53,000 nucleotides of DNA from Phycisphaerales bacterium (GTDB lineage Bacteria > Planctomycetota > Phycisphaerae > Phycisphaerales > UBA1924). A program made the position numbers and the translations under genes. The notes beneath the pieces were generated by a model. The model made no database searches and was not told the origin of the DNA. It was given only the letters and a program-made list of their open reading frames with translations. This document shows, piece after piece, positions 26,684 to 34,574 of this stretch. The stretch covers positions 1 through 53,000 of the forward strand of contig JAJVHS010000013.1 in NCBI GenBank assembly GCA_022072615.1, given 5' to 3'. Position 1 is the first letter of the stretch. The number at the start of each line of letters is the position of its first letter.

Positions 26684-28741
26684 TCACTCCCGGAGACGGA
26701 ACTGCGACACGGCCTCGCGGAGCAGGCCGATGGCGGACTGCAGGTCGGCGGCGGCCCGGGCGAATTCCTTGATGGACTGGACGGTCTGGTTCGCATTGGC
26801 GACCAGGGAGGCCATGGCTTCGCTGATCTGCTGGGCGCCCTCGGACTGTGCCTGCATCGACTCATTGACCTGCTTGAAGCTCTCGGTGCTGCGGTTGACT
26901 CGGTCGATGATCTCGTTGAGCTGGGACCCGGCGGAGGCGACCTCGCGGACGCCCCGGCGCACCTGGTCCGCGAAGCGGTCCATCTCCATGACGCCCGACG
27001 AGACCGCGCCCTGCATCTGCTGGACCATCTGGTCGATGTCAAGCGTGGCGGAGGCGGTCTGGTCCGCGAGGCGGCGGATCTCCCGGGCGATGACGAGGAA
27101 GCCCGCGCCGTACTCGCCGGCCTTCTCGGCCTCGATGGCGGCGTTGATCGAGAGGATGTTGGTCTGATCCGCGACCTTGGTGATGGTGGTGACGACGCTG
27201 GTGATCTTCTGCGAGCGCTGGTTGATCGCGCTGAGCTTGTCGGCGATCGAGACGGTCGCGCCGTCGAGATCGCGCATGACCATCTCCATGCTCTGGAGGC
27301 TGGTCTGGCCCGACCCGGCGAGGGAGGCGGTCTCGGCGGCCATGCGGTTGACCGACTCCATGGTCTTGACTAGGTCGCGGCCGGTGGCGGAGATCTCCTT
27401 GACCGCCGCGGCGATCTGGTTCGATGCCGCGCCGAAGGTGGCGGACGAGGCCTCCTGCTGCTTGCTGGTGGCCGCGATCTCGGTCGCGGTGGAGTTCAGG
27501 CGGATGCTCGCCTGCTTGACGTTGCCGACCAGCGAATTGAGGTTCGCGTCCATGGTGTGCATGGAGCGCATGAGCTGGCCGGATTCATCCTTGCTCGAGA
27601 AACGCTCAACCGGGAGGGTGAGATCGCCGCGCGCGATCCGCTCGGCCGACTCTGCCGCGGAACTGACGCGCCTGGCGATGCCGCGGGAAACGGTGAACAT
27701 CAAGCCGCCCACGATGAGGATGCCGGCGGCGCCGACCACGATGTTGCGGACGACGGAAGCGTTGGCATTGGCAAGAATGGCCGACTTGGGCCGCCGGATG
27801 ATCACCGTCCAGTCGCCCGTATCTACCTCGGCCCTCGCGTAGACGCAGTCCTCCCTGAGCACCGGGTCCACGGCTTCGAAGGTGCTCGCCGTGGAGCCGA
27901 GCGCCCGCCACGTGCCCGCGATCTGCGCGAACGCGGTTTCCGCGACCTTCCGGTCCTTGAGCACGCCGGACTTCTGATCACGATCGGTGGTCGCGGCGAT
28001 GAACACGTCTCCGGAACTGATGATGAACACGTCGGCGTGCGTCCGGTCCTTGATGGCCTGGGCTATCTGCTCGAGGATGTCCAGCGTCCGGTTGATGCCG
28101 GCAATCCCCGCGAACTTGCCGTCGATGACGATCGGGCACACATGCGAGAGGATCTGCTGGCCCTCCTTGTCATACGGCTCGGTCAGGATCGGCGAGGTCG
28201 ATCGCGACGCGGCGTAGGCCGCCTTGGGAGCGGTGTAGTAATCCAGCGTCTCCATGCCCACCGAGGGCTTGAGGCCAGACTCGCCCGTGCGGGTGTTCCC
28301 GGCGTAGACGTCGAACACGACGGGCACAAAGCGGCCGGCCGCGTCCATGGAGTCGGCCGGGATCGCCGGGTTCTTCAGGGACGCGGCGTCCTGTCCGTCG
28401 GCGTCCGGCTCGTAGACGATGTACATGCTGAGGTTCAGCGAGCTGACGGAGTTGGCGCGACGCAGGAACTCGACGGTCTCGGCACGGCGGCCGAACAGGC
28501 CGGATGCCTGCGAGTGTGCGAGCGTCTGGGCCAGCGCATTCCAGCGGTCGTTGCGGACGTTCAGCTCGGCCGCGGCACCGACGGCGTCTGCGACAAGGAC
28601 ATCCGACTCAGCCTCGAGCGCTTGTCGGTATCCGTCCACCGCGCTCCAGGCGACGATCGCCGCGATCGCAAGGACCGCGGGAACGACGCCCAGCACGATG
28701 AGACGGCTGGAAACACTGTTGAGCAGGGACGTCTGTGCCAT
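26684..28741 (-). CDS. Methyl-accepting chemotaxis protein (WspA-like receptor, Cache sensor)
   Basis: A 685-residue receptor. N-terminal membrane helix (about 12-32), a periplasmic sensor of about 290 residues with dCache features (YYTAPKAAYAASRSTSPILTEPY, VCPIVIDGKFAGIAGINRTLDIL), a second helix (VVGAAGILIVGGLMFTV), HAMP, and a long cytoplasmic signalling coil with the hairpin region VADQTNILSINAAIEAEKAGEYGAGFLVIAREIRRLADQ. It starts behind an AGAGG site and is the first chemosensory gene of the operon. The Cache fold suggests a small-molecule ligand; classical WspA instead has a four-helix-bundle sensor, so the stimulus may differ. No flagellar genes are in the window, which fits a non-motility output. 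Confidence 0.95.
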   Translation of the reverse strand: MAQTSLLNSVSSRLIVLGVVPAVLAIAAIVAWSAVDGYRQALEAESDVLVADAVGAAAELNVRNDRWNALAQTLAHSQASGLFGRRAETVEFLRRANSVSSLNLSMYIVYEPDADGQDAASLKNPAIPADSMDAAGRFVPVVFDVYAGNTRTGESGLKPSVGMETLDYYTAPKAAYAASRSTSPILTEPYDKEGQQILSHVCPIVIDGKFAGIAGINRTLDILEQIAQAIKDRTHADVFIISSGDVFIAATTDRDQKSGVLKDRKVAETAFAQIAGTWRALGSTASTFEAVDPVLREDCVYARAEVDTGDWTVIIRRPKSAILANANASVVRNIVVGAAGILIVGGLMFTVSRGIARRVSSAAESAERIARGDLTLPVERFSSKDESGQLMRSMHTMDANLNSLVGNVKQASIRLNSTATEIAATSKQQEASSATFGAASNQIAAAVKEISATGRDLVKTMESVNRMAAETASLAGSGQTSLQSMEMVMRDLDGATVSIADKLSAINQRSQKITSVVTTITKVADQTNILSINAAIEAEKAGEYGAGFLVIAREIRRLADQTASATLDIDQMVQQMQGAVSSGVMEMDRFADQVRRGVREVASAGSQLNEIIDRVNRSTESFKQVNESMQAQSEGAQQISEAMASLVANANQTVQSIKEFARAAADLQSAIGLLREAVSQFRLRE

Positions 28742-28781
28742 TCAGCAGAACCTCTGGGGCGATCATTCGCTCGCCGACTGG

Positions 28782-29549
28782 TCAGGGCGAAGTGTCCCGG
28801 ACGATGGATCGGCCGTTGAGCGGCTGGAGGGGTCGGTTGTTGCCGTGATAGATCCTGCGGAAGGCGTCGAGCTGTGCCTTGGAGAGGGAGACGGGCTGCA
28901 CGAGAAGATTCCATCTGACGCCCTCGGTCCCCGGGGGCGTGGTCAGCGAACCTTCATATCGGTACGTCCGGCGGTCGGAGGGGAGTAATGCGTCGGCGTC
29001 GATCGTGTCGGCCGTGATCGTGGCGGGCGATTCCTGGACGGGCAAGTTGCGCCACACGGGCTCGAACCCGGGATTGAAGGGTCCTTCCTGCAGCATGACG
29101 CCCACGACGGCGAGCTGCCCGGAGGCTGACTTGTGCACGAGGTGGAGCTCGGCGGCGGCGGGCTTGCCGGCGACGTGGTGCTCGCTGGGCGAGTGGAAGT
29201 GGAACTGGGCCAGGTCGTAGCGCTGGCCGTCGAGCTCAATGTAGCTGCCGGCGGCGTAGTTGACCTGGATGGTGTGCCCGTTGTTGAGGATCTCGACCGG
29301 AACGGGGTCGTAGTGGAACGCGATATTGGCAAGGTCGGCGGGAGCGGGGGAAACCACGTCGATGGGCGATTGCTGCTTGCCGGTCGAGCAGAGGGCGTAG
29401 TCCGGGCTCAGTGACCCCCAGTGCTCGGGTCCGGTGGCTCCCTGATAGCTCCAGTGAGCGTGTGAGGGTGCGGACGGCTGCTCGTGGGCGCAGCCGGCGA
29501 CCAGGACGATCACAGCGCTCAAGACCGCGTGCACACATCGTTGATTCAT
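28782..29549 (-). CDS. Alpha-carbonic anhydrase lipoprotein
   Basis: A 255-residue protein from ATG 29549, behind a GGAG site. The signal peptide ends in a lipobox (VLVAGCAHE), so it should be a lipid-anchored periplasmic protein. The alpha-CA core is complete: HWSYQGATGPEHWGSL, QQSPIDV, zinc ligands in AQFHFHSPSEHHVAG plus ELHLVH, and YEGSLTTPPGTEGVRWNLL. It catalyses CO2/bicarbonate interconversion. It lies 40 bases upstream of the receptor gene in the same direction, so it may be the first gene of the Wsp-like operon. No clear terminator lies between. Confidence 0.93.
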   Translation of the reverse strand: MNQRCVHAVLSAVIVLVAGCAHEQPSAPSHAHWSYQGATGPEHWGSLSPDYALCSTGKQQSPIDVVSPAPADLANIAFHYDPVPVEILNNGHTIQVNYAAGSYIELDGQRYDLAQFHFHSPSEHHVAGKPAAAELHLVHKSASGQLAVVGVMLQEGPFNPGFEPVWRNLPVQESPATITADTIDADALLPSDRRTYRYEGSLTTPPGTEGVRWNLLVQPVSLSKAQLDAFRRIYHGNNRPLQPLNGRSIVRDTSP

Positions 29550-29760
29550 GCCAGTTCTCCATTCGGACAGTGTGAATACGACCAAATTCATGCGAGTATA
29601 AGAAATTCGATTCGTCTGTGCCGCGGACCGGGTGGGCGACGCGAAAGCGCCCCTTTTTGGACACGACCGGCGGATGAGCGTGTCCGCCGCGCGCCACGAG
29701 ACCCCTTATCAATGTCTTGTTTCCCAGAGGTTGGAATTGTGACCGACGGCGATTCCCAGC

Positions 29761-29773
29761 CGTGGTAACCACG
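29761..29773. promoter_or_regulatory. Palindrome, candidate regulator-binding site
   Basis: CGTGGTAACCACG is a perfect inverted repeat of six bases each side of one centre base. It lies about 150 bp upstream of the sigma-54 -24 element at 29922, a typical enhancer distance. The binding protein is unknown. Confidence 0.35.
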
Positions 29774-29921
29774 AGATTCCCCACGGGCGTACGGGTGCCG
29801 CCAACGAGCGGCATATCGAGCGTGTTCCCAACGGTTTACAGAAGCCCGGATGGCCGATGTCGCACCCAAGTGTGAGGCAACATCCCCCCGCGCGTGGCTT
29901 TTGCTGGACGAAATAAGACAC

Positions 29922-29937
29922 TGGCGTACTGTTTGCA
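29922..29937 (+). promoter_or_regulatory. Sigma-54 (-24/-12) promoter for the por operon
   Basis: TGGCGTACTGTTTGCA keeps TGGC at -24 and TTGCA at -12 with exact spacing and a preceding pyrimidine; the three positions after TGGC differ from consensus. The start site would be near 29948, 28 bases before the porG GTG at 29976. Confidence 0.65.
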
Positions 29938-29975
29938 CAAAGGTTGAGCGTCCCACGACGACGAAGGGAGCCAGC

Positions 29976-30575
29976 GTGTTCGAAGTACGCATTCACGGGC
30001 GTGGCGGGCAGGGGGTCGTGACAGCCGCTGAATTGATGTCGATCGGCGGGTTTGTCGAGGGACGGTGGGCGCAGGCGATTCCGAGCTTTGGTTCCGAGCG
30101 GATGGGCGCGCCCGTGGTGGCATTCTGCCGCCTGCACGACCGAGAGATCAGGGCTCGGGAGCCCGTGACGGCGCCCGACGCGGTCGTGATCCAGGACCCG
30201 ACGCTGCTGCACCAGATCAAGGTTTTTGATGGGCTCTCACCGACCGGGTACGTGGTGATCAACTCCGGCCGGTCTGCCGACGAGCTGGGAATCGGTGAAC
30301 TCGTGAAATCGCTGCCGGCCGGGCACGTGCTGACGGTGCCGGCGACGGAGATCGCGCTTCGACACGTGGGGCGGCCGGTGCCCAACGCGGTACTCCTCGC
30401 CGCTCTCTGCGCGCTGACGGGCGAGCTGAAGCTCGAGTCGGTGGAGGCGGCGATCCGGCACAAATTCAAGGGGGACGTGGGGGAACGAAACGTGGCGGCG
30501 GCCCGGGAGGCGCACGCGATGTGCGCCCGGGGCACGGCGGCCAAGGGAGCTGTGACGCATGCTCAAGCAGTGTGA
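29976..30575 (+). CDS. porG: Pyruvate:ferredoxin oxidoreductase gamma subunit
   Basis: A 199-residue subunit starting at GTG 29976 behind GAAGGGAG. Family landmarks are EVRIHGRGGQGVVTAAELM at the N-terminus, PSFGSERMGAPVVAFCRL, DAVVIQDPTLL and VPATEIALRHVGRPVPNAVLLAAL. The gamma domain completes the catalytic core of 2-oxoacid:ferredoxin oxidoreductases with alpha and beta. In-frame codons further upstream lie before the sigma-54 promoter and were rejected. It overlaps porA by 17 bases, so the subunits are translationally coupled. Confidence 0.92.
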   Translation: MFEVRIHGRGGQGVVTAAELMSIGGFVEGRWAQAIPSFGSERMGAPVVAFCRLHDREIRAREPVTAPDAVVIQDPTLLHQIKVFDGLSPTGYVVINSGRSADELGIGELVKSLPAGHVLTVPATEIALRHVGRPVPNAVLLAALCALTGELKLESVEAAIRHKFKGDVGERNVAAAREAHAMCARGTAAKGAVTHAQAV

Positions 30576-31851
30576 GGGATCGCAGGCGGTCGCGGAGGCG
30601 GTGGCGCTGTGCCGGCCGGAGGTGATCTGCGCGTACCCCATCACCCCGCAGACGCACATCGTCGAAGGCCTGGCCTCGCTCGTGAAGAGCGGGGCGCTCT
30701 CTCCCTGCGAGTACATCAACGTCGAGAGCGAGTTCGCGGCCATGTCGGTGGCGATCGGGGCGTCAGCGGCGGGGGCCCGGGCGTACACGGCGACGGCGAG
30801 CCAGGGCATCCTGTACATGGCCGAGGCGGTGTACAACGCGTCGGGGCTCGGGCTGCCGATCGTGATGACGGTGGGAAACCGGTCGATCGGCGCGCCCATC
30901 AATATCTGGAACGACCACACCGACAGCATGGCGCTGCGCGACGCGGGGTGGATCCAGCTGTTCGCCGAGAGCAACCAGGAGGCCGTCGACCTGCACATCC
31001 AAGCGTTCAAGCTCGCCGAGGAACTGTCCATGCCGGTCATGGTGTGCATGGACGGGTTCATCCTGACGCACGCCTACGAGCGGGTTGATGTCCCGACGCA
31101 GGAGCAGGTGGACGCGTTCCTTCCCCGGTACGTCCCTCGCCAGAGCGTCGACCCTGACGACCCCGTGACCATCGGCGCGATGGTCGGACCGGAGGCGTTC
31201 ATGGAGGTGCGGTACCTGGCGCACGCCAAGCAGATGGAGGCGCTCGAGCTGATCCCGCAGATGGCCGAAGAGTTTCGCCGGGTGTTCGGCCGGTCATCGG
31301 GCGGCCTCGTGCGACCCTACCGGTGCGAGGACGCGGAGACGATCGTGTGCGCGCTGGGGTCGGTGAACGGGACGATCCAGGACGTCGTGGACGAGATGCG
31401 CGAGGCGGGCGTGAAGATCGGGTCGGTGAGCCTGTGCTCCTTCCGGCCGTTCCCCAGTGCGGCGCTGGGCAAGGTGCTCGGCCACGCGTCGCGGGTGATC
31501 ACGATCGAGAAGAGCCTGTCGGTCGGGATCGGCGGCAACGTGTCGCACAACCTGCGGATGTCGCTGCCCGGGCGCGACACCAAGGTGTACACCGTCATCG
31601 CGGGCCTGGGCGGCCGAGCGGTGACAAAGGCGAGCCTGAGGCGGACGTTCGAGGCGGCCATCAGGGGGACGCTCGACCCGCTGAGCTTCATGGATCTGAA
31701 CGTCAAGGCGGTCGAGCGCCAGCTCGAGCGCGAGAAGGCTGCTCGTCGGACCGGACCGGCGGCGGAGGCGATCCTGCGCGACCTGGGCCCGACCGTGGGC
31801 GCGAGCGCGAGCACGACCACGCACGGGCCGGCTGCCGGCGCGGCCCACTGA
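30559..31851 (+). CDS. porA: Pyruvate:ferredoxin oxidoreductase alpha subunit
   Basis: A 430-residue subunit. The N-terminal domain has EGSQAVAEAVALCRPEVICAYPITPQTHIVE (2-oxoacid binding) and YINVESEFAAMSVAIGASAAGARAYTATASQG. The middle has NRSIGAPINIWNDHTDSMALRD and the Por-type DGFILTHAYERVDVPTQEQVDAFLP, which favours pyruvate over 2-oxoglutarate. The C-terminus has a domain II segment GSVSLCSFRPFPSAAL and a Lys/Arg/Ala-rich tail of about 50 residues. With porG and porB it oxidises pyruvate to acetyl-CoA and CO2 with reduction of ferredoxin, or works in reverse. Confidence 0.94.
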   Translation: MLKQCEGSQAVAEAVALCRPEVICAYPITPQTHIVEGLASLVKSGALSPCEYINVESEFAAMSVAIGASAAGARAYTATASQGILYMAEAVYNASGLGLPIVMTVGNRSIGAPINIWNDHTDSMALRDAGWIQLFAESNQEAVDLHIQAFKLAEELSMPVMVCMDGFILTHAYERVDVPTQEQVDAFLPRYVPRQSVDPDDPVTIGAMVGPEAFMEVRYLAHAKQMEALELIPQMAEEFRRVFGRSSGGLVRPYRCEDAETIVCALGSVNGTIQDVVDEMREAGVKIGSVSLCSFRPFPSAALGKVLGHASRVITIEKSLSVGIGGNVSHNLRMSLPGRDTKVYTVIAGLGGRAVTKASLRRTFEAAIRGTLDPLSFMDLNVKAVERQLEREKAARRTGPAAEAILRDLGPTVGASASTTTHGPAAGAAH

Positions 31852-31860
31852 GGAACGACG

Positions 31861-32868
31861 ATGACCAGTCCACTGCCCATCAAGTTCTACCAGACCGGTA
31901 CCTTCACGGTCGGCAACCGGCTGCTCGACGTGTCGGTGCGGAGCGTGCAGTCGGATTCGCAGCGCAACAACTCGCTGAACTCGGGGCACCGGGCCTGCCA
32001 GGGGTGCGGCGAGGCGCTCGGGGCCCGCTACGCCCTGGACGCGGCGATGCGGGCGGTGAACGGACGGCTGGTGGTCGCCAACGCGACCGGCTGCCTCGAG
32101 GTCTTTTCGACGCCCTACCCGGAATCATCCTGGCGAGTCGCGTGGCTGCACTCGCTGTTCGCCAACGCCGCCGCCGTGGGAACGGGGATGGCCGCGGCGA
32201 TGAAGGTCAAGGGCCGCACCGACGTGCGCGTGATCGCCCAAGGCGGCGACGGCGGGACGGTGGACATCGGCTTTGCGTGCCTGTCCGGCATGTTCGAACG
32301 CAACGACGACGTGCTCTACATCTGCTACGACAACGAGGCGTACATGAACACGGGCGTGCAGCGATCTTCGGCGACGCCCGCCGGCGCGCGGACCGCGACG
32401 ACGCCCGCCGTCGGCGAGGCCCCCGGCAACGTGATGAACCAGGGCAAGAACGTCCCGCTGATCGCGATGGCGCACTTCATCCCCTACGTGGCCACGGCGT
32501 CGGTGGCGGACCTGCGCGACCTTGAAACGAAGGTCGATAAGGCGATGCGGGTGCACGGGGCAAGGTACCTGCACGTGCACGTTCCGTGCCCGCTCGGATG
32601 GGGGTGCGACACCGGCGACACCATCAAGGTGGCGAGGCTGGCGGCCGAGAGCGGGCTGTACCCCATCTTCGAGGCCGAGTACGGCGAGATCACGGGTCGA
32701 AGGATGATCCGCAAGCGCGTGCCCGTGGACGAGTATCTGAAGCTGCAGTCGCGCTTCTCGCACCTTTTCAAGACAACCGAGGGTCGGGCCCGGGTCGCGC
32801 AGATCCAGGCGATCGCGGACCGCAACATCGCGCGGTTCGGCCTGGTGCCCGAAGGAGCTCCCGCGTGA
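31861..32868 (+). CDS. porB: Pyruvate:ferredoxin oxidoreductase beta subunit (ThDP-binding)
   Basis: A 335-residue subunit. Cysteines in GHRACQGCGEALGARYA and a later CDTGD form the proximal [4Fe-4S] site. The thiamine diphosphate motif is AQGGDGGTVDIGFACLSGMFERNDDVLYICYDNEAYMNTG, with the GDG...N pattern intact. ATGCLEVFSTPYPESSW is typical of Por beta. It starts nine bases after porA and its stop overlaps the GTG of the next gene. Confidence 0.94.
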   Translation: MTSPLPIKFYQTGTFTVGNRLLDVSVRSVQSDSQRNNSLNSGHRACQGCGEALGARYALDAAMRAVNGRLVVANATGCLEVFSTPYPESSWRVAWLHSLFANAAAVGTGMAAAMKVKGRTDVRVIAQGGDGGTVDIGFACLSGMFERNDDVLYICYDNEAYMNTGVQRSSATPAGARTATTPAVGEAPGNVMNQGKNVPLIAMAHFIPYVATASVADLRDLETKVDKAMRVHGARYLHVHVPCPLGWGCDTGDTIKVARLAAESGLYPIFEAEYGEITGRRMIRKRVPVDEYLKLQSRFSHLFKTTEGRARVAQIQAIADRNIARFGLVPEGAPA

Positions 32869-34490
32869 ACAAGCCGTTTGCCATCACTCTGGACATCGGG
32901 ACGAGCCTGGTCAACAAGACGGGGACGTGGCGCACCGAGCGCCCCGTGTACGTCGACCGACTGCCGCCGTGCAACAACGCGTGCCCGGCGGGCGAGAACA
33001 TCCAGCAGTGGCTCTTCCACGCCGAGGAAGGCAACTACGAGGCGGCGTGGCGGGAGATCATGAAGAACAACCCCCTGCCCGCGGTCATGGGGCGCGTGTG
33101 CTACCACCCCTGCGAGGACTGCTGCAACCGCGCGAAGCTGGACTCCGCGGTCGGGATCCACGCGGTCGAGCGGTTCCTGGGCGACCTCGCCATCGCGCAG
33201 GGCTGGAACGTCAAGGCGGAGAAGCCGTCGACTGGCAAGCGGGTGCTGGTGGTTGGTGCCGGGCCCTCGGGGCTGGCGTGCGCGTACCACCTCGCGCTGC
33301 TCGGTCATTCCGTCACCGTGCACGAGGCAGGGCCGGCGCCCGGCGGCATGATGCGATTCGGCATCCCCAAGTACCGGCTGCCCCGCGAGGTGCTCGACGC
33401 CGAGGTGAAGCGGATCGCCGACCTGGGCGTGACCTTCTGCTACAACCGCAAGGTCGAGGACCTGGACGCGTTGATGAAGGCCGAACGCTACGACGCGGTG
33501 TTCCTGGCGGTGGGGGCCCACCTTGCGAAGCGGGCCTACATCCCCGCCGGCGACGCGTCGAAGATCATGGACGCGCTGCAGCTCCTGCGCGGCGTCGAAG
33601 CCGGCGAACAGCCGATGCTCGGCCGGCGGGTCCTGGTCTATGGCGGCGGCAACACCGCGATGGACGTGGCGCGCTCGGCCAAGCGCCTGGGCGCTGCGGA
33701 GGCGATCGTGGTGTACCGCCGGACGCGCGAGAAGATGCCCGCGCACGACTTTGAGGTGCAGGAGGCGATGGACGAGGGCGTGATGTTCAAGTGGCTGACG
33801 ACCATCACGGCCGAGAAGGACGGTGAGTTTACGGTCGAGAAGATGCGGCTGGACGAGAAGGGAAAGCCGCAGCCGACGGGCGAGTTCGAGACCATGAAGG
33901 CCGATTCCTGCGTGCTGGCGCTGGGCCAGGACGTCGACATGTCGTTCCTGAAGCAGGTCAAGGGACTGACGGTCACCGACGGCGTGGTCGAGGTCGGTCC
34001 GGACATGATGACCGGCTGCAAGGGCGTGTTCGCGGGCGGCGACATGGTGCCGGCCGAGCGGACCGTCACCGTGGCCGTCGGACACGGGAAGAAGGCGGCG
34101 AGGTACATCGATGGCTACCTGCGCGGGGCGACCTACCAGGCACCGCCGAAGCACGAAGTTGCGAGCTTTGATCTGCTGAATACGTGGTACTACAGCGACG
34201 CGCCGGCGACGGTGCAGCCGGCGCTGGATGCCGCGCGGCGGACCGAGTCGTTCGACGAGGTTGTGGGCGGCCTTGACCAGAGCAACGCCCTGTTCGAGGC
34301 CCGCCGGTGCCTGTCCTGCGGCAACTGCTTCGAGTGCGACAACTGCTTCGGCGTGTGCCCGGATAACGCGGTGATCAAGCTCGGCCCGGGCAAGCGGTTC
34401 AAGTTCAACTACGACTACTGCAAGGGCTGCGGCATGTGCTCGACCGAGTGCCCGTGCGGCGCGATCCGGATGGAGCCCGAGAACATCTGA
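32865..34490 (+). CDS. Fusion of GltD-like NAD(P)H oxidoreductase and 2x[4Fe-4S] PorD-type ferredoxin
   Basis: A 541-residue protein, GTG start overlapping the porB stop. Order of parts: a Fer4_20-type cysteine domain (CNNACPAGENIQQWL, CYHPCEDCC), an FAD-binding Rossmann fold (KRVLVVGAGPSGLACAYHLA, GGMMRFGIPKYRLP), an NAD(P)H-binding fold (RRVLVYGGGNTAMDVARSA), and a C-terminal bacterial ferredoxin domain (CLSCGNCFECDNCFGVC, CKGCGMCSTECPCGAI). The front matches the small subunit of glutamate synthase and the tail the delta subunit of pyruvate oxidoreductase. It probably links pyruvate oxidation or synthesis directly to NAD(P)H. It is the last gene of the operon, before a strong convergent terminator. 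Confidence 0.9.
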   Translation: MNKPFAITLDIGTSLVNKTGTWRTERPVYVDRLPPCNNACPAGENIQQWLFHAEEGNYEAAWREIMKNNPLPAVMGRVCYHPCEDCCNRAKLDSAVGIHAVERFLGDLAIAQGWNVKAEKPSTGKRVLVVGAGPSGLACAYHLALLGHSVTVHEAGPAPGGMMRFGIPKYRLPREVLDAEVKRIADLGVTFCYNRKVEDLDALMKAERYDAVFLAVGAHLAKRAYIPAGDASKIMDALQLLRGVEAGEQPMLGRRVLVYGGGNTAMDVARSAKRLGAAEAIVVYRRTREKMPAHDFEVQEAMDEGVMFKWLTTITAEKDGEFTVEKMRLDEKGKPQPTGEFETMKADSCVLALGQDVDMSFLKQVKGLTVTDGVVEVGPDMMTGCKGVFAGGDMVPAERTVTVAVGHGKKAARYIDGYLRGATYQAPPKHEVASFDLLNTWYYSDAPATVQPALDAARRTESFDEVVGGLDQSNALFEARRCLSCGNCFECDNCFGVCPDNAVIKLGPGKRFKFNYDYCKGCGMCSTECPCGAIRMEPENI

Positions 34491-34522
34491 GCCCCGGGCC
34501 GAGGAAACCGGTTGAAATCAGG

Positions 34523-34556
34523 CACTGACCCCTGAGCAGAGCCTCAGAGGTCAGTG
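34523..34556. terminator. Convergent terminator after the por operon and the sortilin-like gene
   Basis: CACTGACC-CCTGAG and CTCAGA-GGTCAGTG form a long, nearly perfect stem around a six-base loop, between genes that converge here. No long T-run is present on either side, so efficiency is uncertain. Confidence 0.65.
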
Positions 34557-34574
34557 GTACATGTGCAGGCGAGC

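Larger units (their letters stand above)
29550..29975. other. Divergent intergenic region between carbonic anhydrase and por operons
   Basis: 426 bases with no gene. It holds promoters for both directions: a leftward -10-like TATACT (minus strand, 29600-29595) for the carbonic anhydrase gene without a clear -35 box, and a rightward sigma-54 site at 29922 for the por operon. A 13-bp palindrome lies between them. Confidence 0.5.
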
